Shown one piece after another: positions 59,237 through 64,000 of a stretch of 64,000 nt of DNA. The notes under the pieces were generated by a model, which was not told the origin of the DNA, did no database searches, and worked only from the letters and a program-made list of their open reading frames with translations. This DNA comes from an uncultured Alphaproteobacteria bacterium (lineage in GTDB: Bacteria; Pseudomonadota; Alphaproteobacteria; HIMB59): positions 124,001 to 188,000 of the forward strand of contig CACGSS010000001.1 in NCBI GenBank assembly GCA_902575725.1, given 5' to 3'. The translations under genes and the position numbers were made by a program. Numbering within the stretch: the stretch's first letter is position 1; each line of letters begins with the position of its first letter.

Positions 59237-60925
59237 ATGGAAAATCAAAAGAACTTATTCCTAGCTATTATTATTTCAATGGCAATTATTTTTGGTTTTC
59301 AATTACTGGTGCCTCAACCAGAGAGAGCGCCAGTGACTGAAGAACAAATAAATGATGAAAGTCTTGTTGATCTCAGTATTCAAAAATCCTCTTCTACTGT
59401 TTTAGCTGATAGAGGTGATGTGATAAATAAATCAGGAAGAGTGAACTTTGATAACTCTAAAATTAAAGGCTCTATTAATTTAAATGGAGCAGTAATTGAT
59501 GATCTAATCTTAGAAGAATTCAGGGAAACTTTAGATCCAACATCTGACTTAATTGAATTTTTGAATCCTTTAGGGTCTGATAATGCCTATTATTTGGATA
59601 CAGGTTGGGTAAGCTCTGATAGCACGATTGAGTTACCTAATATTTCTAGTATTTGGATTGCTAATAAAAACACTATTGGTGTTAATGAACCTGTAAAACT
59701 GACTTGGACTAGTGATCAGAATATTACTTTTGAAAAGATTATAACTCTTGATGAAAACTATTTATTTAGCATCGATCAAAGAGTTATAAATAATTCAGGT
59801 CTTTCTTTTGACCTATATCCCTACGGATTATCCAAAAGACAAGGAATCCCAGAGATGCAAAATTTCTTCATCCTTCACGAGGGTCCCCTGTCAATCACTG
59901 ATGGAGTATTGGAAGAATATGATTATGACGATTTAAAAGACGATAAAAAAATTAAACATTCATCTGTTGGAGGGTGGATTGGGATGACAGATAAGTATTG
60001 GCAGACTGCGATAATCCCTAACCAAAACGAACCTATTCAGCAAACATACAGTTACAGCTTTGTTGATAATATAGATAATTTTCAAACTGATATTGTCGGG
60101 GAAAGAATGGCTGTTTCAAATAATGCGAGTATCTCCCACAATTTTAAAATTTTTGCAGGGCCAAAAATCGTAAATATTATCGACAAATATATGGAAGAAT
60201 ATGGGTTTGACGGTTTTGATCGCTCTGTAGATTTTGGTTGGTTTTATTTTTTAACAAAACCTATTTTTAACGTTTTAGAATTTATATACGGGTACGTAGG
60301 AAACTTTGGTTGGTCAATAATTTTATTTACAGTTTTAATGAGGATTTGTTTTTTCCCGCTTGCTCAACAATCTTTTAAATCGATGGCAAAAATGAAAAAA
60401 CTTGCTCCTGAGATGCAAAGACTTAAGGAGCAATACGGAGATGATAGAGCTGGAATGCAAAAAGAAATGATGGCTTTATATAAAAGAGAAAAGGCAAATC
60501 CTATAGCTGGTTGCTTGCCTATACTTTTACAGATTCCAGTATTTTTTGCCTTATACAAAGTTTTATTTGTAACTATTGAGATGAGACATGCTCCTTTTAT
60601 AGGGTGGGTACATGATCTCTCAGCGCCAGATCCCTTAGGGGCTCTTACTCTTTTTGGTTTTGTGGAATGGAACGTTCCAGGTATTTTGCAAATTCTTAAT
60701 GTTGGAATTTGGCCAATCTTAATGGGTATTTCAATGTATATTCAATTTAAATTGAACCCAGCTCCGGTAGATAAAATGCAGGCCAAAATTTTTGGTTTAT
60801 TGCCAATAGTATTTACTTTCATATTAGGTGGCTTCGCAGCAGGGCTAGTTATTTATTGGACAACTAACAATGTTTTATCAATGGCTCAACAATACATAAT
60901 ACAAAGAAAAATTATGAAGAGTTAA
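59237..60925 (+). CDS. yidC: Membrane protein insertase YidC
   Basis: This 562-aa Oxa1-family insertase has an N-terminal membrane anchor (LFLAIIISMAIIFGFQLLV), a large periplasmic domain (about residues 60-340), and the conserved five-helix core (FGWSIILFTVLMRICFFPLAQQSFKSMAKMKKLAPEMQ, then NPIAGCLPILLQIPVFFALYKVLF). It inserts respiratory and ATP synthase subunits. It shares a base with engB. Confidence 0.96.
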   Translation: MENQKNLFLAIIISMAIIFGFQLLVPQPERAPVTEEQINDESLVDLSIQKSSSTVLADRGDVINKSGRVNFDNSKIKGSINLNGAVIDDLILEEFRETLDPTSDLIEFLNPLGSDNAYYLDTGWVSSDSTIELPNISSIWIANKNTIGVNEPVKLTWTSDQNITFEKIITLDENYLFSIDQRVINNSGLSFDLYPYGLSKRQGIPEMQNFFILHEGPLSITDGVLEEYDYDDLKDDKKIKHSSVGGWIGMTDKYWQTAIIPNQNEPIQQTYSYSFVDNIDNFQTDIVGERMAVSNNASISHNFKIFAGPKIVNIIDKYMEEYGFDGFDRSVDFGWFYFLTKPIFNVLEFIYGYVGNFGWSIILFTVLMRICFFPLAQQSFKSMAKMKKLAPEMQRLKEQYGDDRAGMQKEMMALYKREKANPIAGCLPILLQIPVFFALYKVLFVTIEMRHAPFIGWVHDLSAPDPLGALTLFGFVEWNVPGILQILNVGIWPILMGISMYIQFKLNPAPVDKMQAKIFGLLPIVFTFILGGFAAGLVIYWTTNNVLSMAQQYIIQRKIMKS

Positions 60926-61500
60926 TGAGCCTTGTCTCAAATTATTTCAAAAAACAAACTAAGTTTTTATTAAGCGCTACACAACCTCGTCAATATCCTA
61001 ATGTAAGTTTTCCTGAAATAGCTTTCATAGGTAGGTCAAATGTTGGAAAATCTAGTTTAATCAATGCAGTTTTTATGAAAAAACTGGCACATATTTCCAA
61101 TACCCCAGGTAAAACAAGACAAATTAATTTTTTTAATCACGGGGACTCAATGATGGTTGTTGATCTTCCTGGGTATGGATTTGCAAAAATATCTCAAAAG
61201 GAGGCATTTCAAATATCAGATCTTGTCTCTCAATATTTAACTTCTCGTGAAAATTTAAAGAAAATATTTGTATTAATTGATAATTCATTGGGGCCAAAAA
61301 AAATAGACATAGAGATGATTGACTCGATGGAACAAATAAAACATAAAATTATTATTTGCTATACGAAAAGTGACAAAAAAATAAAAGAAAAGTCTGCTTT
61401 TTTAGACAATTTAAATACTGAATTTGAAAACTACATTGTAAGCTCAAAAACAAACGAAAACATATTTGAAATCCAAAAAAAAATTTTTGAATTTTTATAA
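60925..61500 (+). CDS. engB: Ribosome biogenesis GTPase EngB (YihA/YsxC)
   Basis: This 191-aa GTPase acts in 50S assembly. G1 is IAFIGRSNVGKSSLINAV (residues 32-49), followed by SNTPGKTRQINFF, G3 VVDLPGYGFAKIS, and CYTKSDK for G4. It starts at the last base of the yidC stop codon. Confidence 0.95.
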   Translation: MSLVSNYFKKQTKFLLSATQPRQYPNVSFPEIAFIGRSNVGKSSLINAVFMKKLAHISNTPGKTRQINFFNHGDSMMVVDLPGYGFAKISQKEAFQISDLVSQYLTSRENLKKIFVLIDNSLGPKKIDIEMIDSMEQIKHKIIICYTKSDKKIKEKSAFLDNLNTEFENYIVSSKTNENIFEIQKKIFEFL

Positions 61501-61543
61501 ATCTTCTTGGCTTTTATATAATAAACATTAGTTTAACACGCTT

Positions 61544-62227
61544 ATGAACAATATAACAAATTGGGTTTTTGACTTAGACAATACACTTTATAAAGCGGAG
61601 TGTGGTTTATTTGATAAAGTACACATACTTATGGGTAAGTTTATTGAGGAAAAATTAAATTTAGCCTCTGGTGATGCACAAGCTCTGAGGTCTAAATATT
61701 ATCACCAATATGGAACAACACTCAGAGGTCTTATGATTGAACATCAAGTAAATCCTGATGAATATTTGGACTACGTACATCAAATTAATTATGAGGTAGT
61801 TCAACCAAACATTCATCTTGCGGAAATATTAAAAAGCTTAAATGGAAAAAAATATATTTTTACAAACGCTAATCTTGAACATGTAGAAAAAGTTATAGAA
61901 AAACTTCATATGACTAATATTTTTGATGGATGTTTTGATATTTCTGAAAGTGACTATATGCCAAAACCTCACAAAGAAGTTTACGACTCATTCCAAAATA
62001 AATTCAATTTAGACAATAGTTCAACAGCTATGTTTGAGGATCTTCATATTAATTTGAAAGAGCCGCATAAAATGGGTTGGCAGACAGTTTGGGTAACGAA
62101 TAACCTTGAATACAACCTAAATAAAGATGTGAATCAACAAGAAGATATCCAAAAAATTATTGATGAAAAACGTTACATATCTCATGTTACTGATGATTTG
62201 GAAAATTTCTTAAAAAACGTGATATAA
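61544..62227 (+). CDS. HAD-superfamily pyrimidine 5'-nucleotidase-like phosphatase
   Basis: This 227-aa HAD protein has motif [21 protein letters not shown] (DxDxT, residues 9-13), motif II FTNAN, and motif [24 protein letters not shown] with [21 protein letters not shown]. It resembles yeast Sdt1-type pyrimidine nucleotidases, common next to dapD in alphaproteobacteria. Substrate in vivo is unknown. Confidence 0.87.
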   Translation: MNNITNWVFDLDNTLYKAECGLFDKVHILMGKFIEEKLNLASGDAQALRSKYYHQYGTTLRGLMIEHQVNPDEYLDYVHQINYEVVQPNIHLAEILKSLNGKKYIFTNANLEHVEKVIEKLHMTNIFDGCFDISESDYMPKPHKEVYDSFQNKFNLDNSSTAMFEDLHINLKEPHKMGWQTVWVTNNLEYNLNKDVNQQEDIQKIIDEKRYISHVTDDLENFLKNVI

Positions 62228-62234
62228 AAGTATT

Positions 62235-63065
62235 ATGAGTCATCAAGATATAATTGAAAAATTATGGGATCAAAGAGATCAGATAAATTTTATTGAGGAT
62301 AATGAGGCAAAAAAAAATATAGAAAATGTTCTTAACCTATTGGATGAGGGAAAGCTTCGAGTATGCGAAAAAAAAGAAAATGAATGGCGTGTAAATCAAT
62401 GGCTTAAAAAAGCAATTCTTTTAAGTTTTAGAATTCAAGATATGGAAATAATCACTGGCGGTCCTAGTGTAAAAGATGGAACTACTTCATGGTGGGATAA
62501 AGTTCCCTCAAAGTTTCAAGATTGGAAATCAGAAAATTTTCAATCAGCAGGATTTAGAGCTGTTCCTAACTGTGTTGTAAGAAGGTCTGCATTTATTGCT
62601 AAAAGTGCGGTGCTTATGCCTTGTTTTGTTAATTTGGGCGCATATGTAGATGAAGGAACTATGGTTGATACTTGGGCTACAGTTGGTTCTTGTGCTCAAG
62701 TTGGAAAAAACTGTCATATCTCTGGAGGTGCAGGCATAGGAGGAGTCTTAGAACCTTTGCAGGCAAATCCAGTTATAATAGAGGATAACTGTTTTATTGG
62801 TGCGAGGTCAGAAGTCGCCGAGGGTGTAATTGTTGGAGAGGGATCAGTATTATCCATGGGGGTATTTATTGGTGCTTCAACAAAAATTTATAATCGTGAA
62901 ACTAAAGAAATATATATGGGGAAAGTTCCTCCATATTCTGTAGTTGTTCCAGGTAGTCTTCCAAGTTCTAAAGGAGATGCATCATTGTACTGTGTTGTTA
63001 TTGTGAAAACGGTTGATGAAAAAACTCGTTCAAAAACCTCCGTCAATGAATTACTAAGAGATTAA
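62235..63065 (+). CDS. dapD: Tetrahydrodipicolinate N-succinyltransferase DapD
   Basis: This 276-aa left-handed beta-helix enzyme succinylates tetrahydrodipicolinate in lysine/DAP synthesis. Motifs include [68 protein letters not shown] and the end [16 protein letters not shown]. The dapE gene follows 1 bp later. Confidence 0.97.
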   Translation: MSHQDIIEKLWDQRDQINFIEDNEAKKNIENVLNLLDEGKLRVCEKKENEWRVNQWLKKAILLSFRIQDMEIITGGPSVKDGTTSWWDKVPSKFQDWKSENFQSAGFRAVPNCVVRRSAFIAKSAVLMPCFVNLGAYVDEGTMVDTWATVGSCAQVGKNCHISGGAGIGGVLEPLQANPVIIEDNCFIGARSEVAEGVIVGEGSVLSMGVFIGASTKIYNRETKEIYMGKVPPYSVVVPGSLPSSKGDASLYCVVIVKTVDEKTRSKTSVNELLRD

Positions 63066-63066
63066 A

Positions 63067-64000
63067 ATGTTAGACACAATAGAGCTATCAAAAAAATTAA
63101 TATCTTTCGACTCCGTTACCCCAGCAAAACAAGATATTTTTGATTTCTTAATGGGAGTATTTGAAGAAAATGGTTTTACAACAAAACAACTAAACTTTGA
63201 TGGAGATGGGAGTTACGAAGTAATTAATATCATGGCTACGTATGGTCCAATTAATACAAATGGAAAACATTTTAATTTTTTATGTCATGTTGATGTAGTG
63301 CCTCCTGGTAACTTAGAGGATTGGGACACTCCACCTTTTGAACCAACAATTAAAGATGGATATCTTTATGGTCGTGGATCAGAGGATATGAAAGGGTGTA
63401 CGGCAGCTAGCATGGTAAGTGTCTTTAAATTCATACAGGAAAATAAAGATTTTAATGGCACAATAAGTTTTATCATAACTGGGGATGAAGAAGCAGACTC
63501 CGTAAATGGTGTAAAGAAAGTCGTAAAATGGTTGAAAGAAAATAATATAAGAATAGACGGGTCAATAGCCACTGAGTCATCCTCTGAGAAAATAATCGGT
63601 GATCAGATCAAAGTTGGAAGAAAAGGAGCTGTGGATGTTCAAGTTGAAATTATTGGAAAGCAGGGGCATGCTGCGTATCCTCAGCTAGCTCAAAACCCTC
63701 TACATTGTTTGTCTAAGGTTATCTCATTTTTTGATGATCAAAAACTTGATAATGGTGCAGAATACTTTGAACCATCCACTCTGCAATTTACTCAGATCAA
63801 TTTAAATAACAAGGCAAAGAATGTAATACCTGAAAAATTGATTACTGTTGGTGATATGCGCTTTAATGACAACTGGGATCAAGAAAAAATACAAAACTAT
63901 TTTGATGAACACTTAACTAAGATTTGCTCTGAAAATAATTGTACGTATAAATTGAAATTAACTTTTAGAGGTATGCCTTTCCAATCTTTCGATAATCCAT
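63067..64000 (+). CDS. dapE: Succinyl-diaminopimelate desuccinylase DapE (3' end cut by the window edge)
   Basis: The frame is open from ATG at 63067 to the window edge (311 codons of an expected 380). It begins MLDTIELSKKLISFDSVTP and has metal-binding motifs HFNFLCHVDVVPPG and DGYLYGRGSEDMKG, then a dimerisation region with KGAVDVQVEIIGKQGHAAYPQLAQNPLH. It completes the dap operon with dapD. The 3' end is missing here. Confidence 0.95.
   Translation, partial: MLDTIELSKKLISFDSVTPAKQDIFDFLMGVFEENGFTTKQLNFDGDGSYEVINIMATYGPINTNGKHFNFLCHVDVVPPGNLEDWDTPPFEPTIKDGYLYGRGSEDMKGCTAASMVSVFKFIQENKDFNGTISFIITGDEEADSVNGVKKVVKWLKENNIRIDGSIATESSSEKIIGDQIKVGRKGAVDVQVEIIGKQGHAAYPQLAQNPLHCLSKVISFFDDQKLDNGAEYFEPSTLQFTQINLNNKAKNVIPEKLITVGDMRFNDNWDQEKIQNYFDEHLTKICSENNCTYKLKLTFRGMPFQSFDNP

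Overview
This window is AT-rich, very compact DNA with short intergenic gaps and many start/stop overlaps. The gene set points to a streamlined, probably marine alphaproteobacterium (SAR11/HIMB59-like in style). Supporting signs are an Irr-type Fur regulator, the atpHAGDC cluster without the Fo genes, an obg-proB-proA-nadD-rsfS run, a tRNA with an encoded CCA end, and rpmH-rnpA-yidD-yidC-engB next to dapD-dapE. The taxon is inferred from gene content only; no rRNA gene is present.

Layout. 0-12.7 kb: a GPx-type peroxidase, glnK-amtB, a SOUL protein, an SH3-like exported protein, a GMC oxidoreductase, a phosphoesterase, a photolyase/cryptochrome, a YadGH-like ABC exporter, an EamA transporter, and a chain running cinA-like, PIF1-like helicase, 57-aa membrane protein, alaX. 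12.8-20.6 kb: a 27-aa microprotein gene, an omega-transaminase, a COG0523 GTPase/WD40/small Cys protein operon behind a Zur-like box, a MIP channel, katG and a degenerate trpF-like gene. 20.6-24.8 kb: a complete pABA/folate cluster (pabB-pabA-pabC-folP-folB-folK). 24.9-30.1 kb: iron (FbpA-like, Irr) and zinc (znuA / znuC-znuB-zur) handling. 30.1-37.3 kb: rplU-rpmA-obgE-proB-proA-hypothetical-nadD-rsfS-ctpA-rppH. 37.3-49.4 kb: ATP synthase F1, priA, xerC, cysQ, an N-terminally extended cysD, and cysNC. 49.4-54.4 kb: small conserved genes, a PhyH oxygenase, a lipoprotein, a GATase, an MBL hydrolase, a 58-aa membrane protein and a voltage-gated-type ion channel. 54.4-57.6 kb: a cassette-like island made of two truncated tRNA-Arg 5' halves, small cargo genes, and the intact tRNA-Arg(ACG). 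57.6-64 kb: panC, rpmH-rnpA-yidD-yidC-engB, a HAD phosphatase, dapD, and dapE cut by the window edge.

How the parts fit. Zinc homeostasis looks like one regulon: the znuA/znuCB-zur divergent promoter and the COG0523 operon share an identical 15-bp palindrome-like site. The folate genes form one translationally coupled operon. CysD, CysN/C and CysQ make a sulfate activation unit. The most unusual region is the tRNA-Arg island. Two ~118-bp direct repeats, each holding the first 39 nt of the tRNA gene plus its upstream -10-like region, separate blocks of 1.5-1.6 kb that carry secreted proteins. Pairs of 11-bp-period direct repeats sit 51-52 nt upstream of the second half-tRNA and of the intact tRNA. 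This looks like successive insertion of small, integrase-less cargo modules at one tRNA site.
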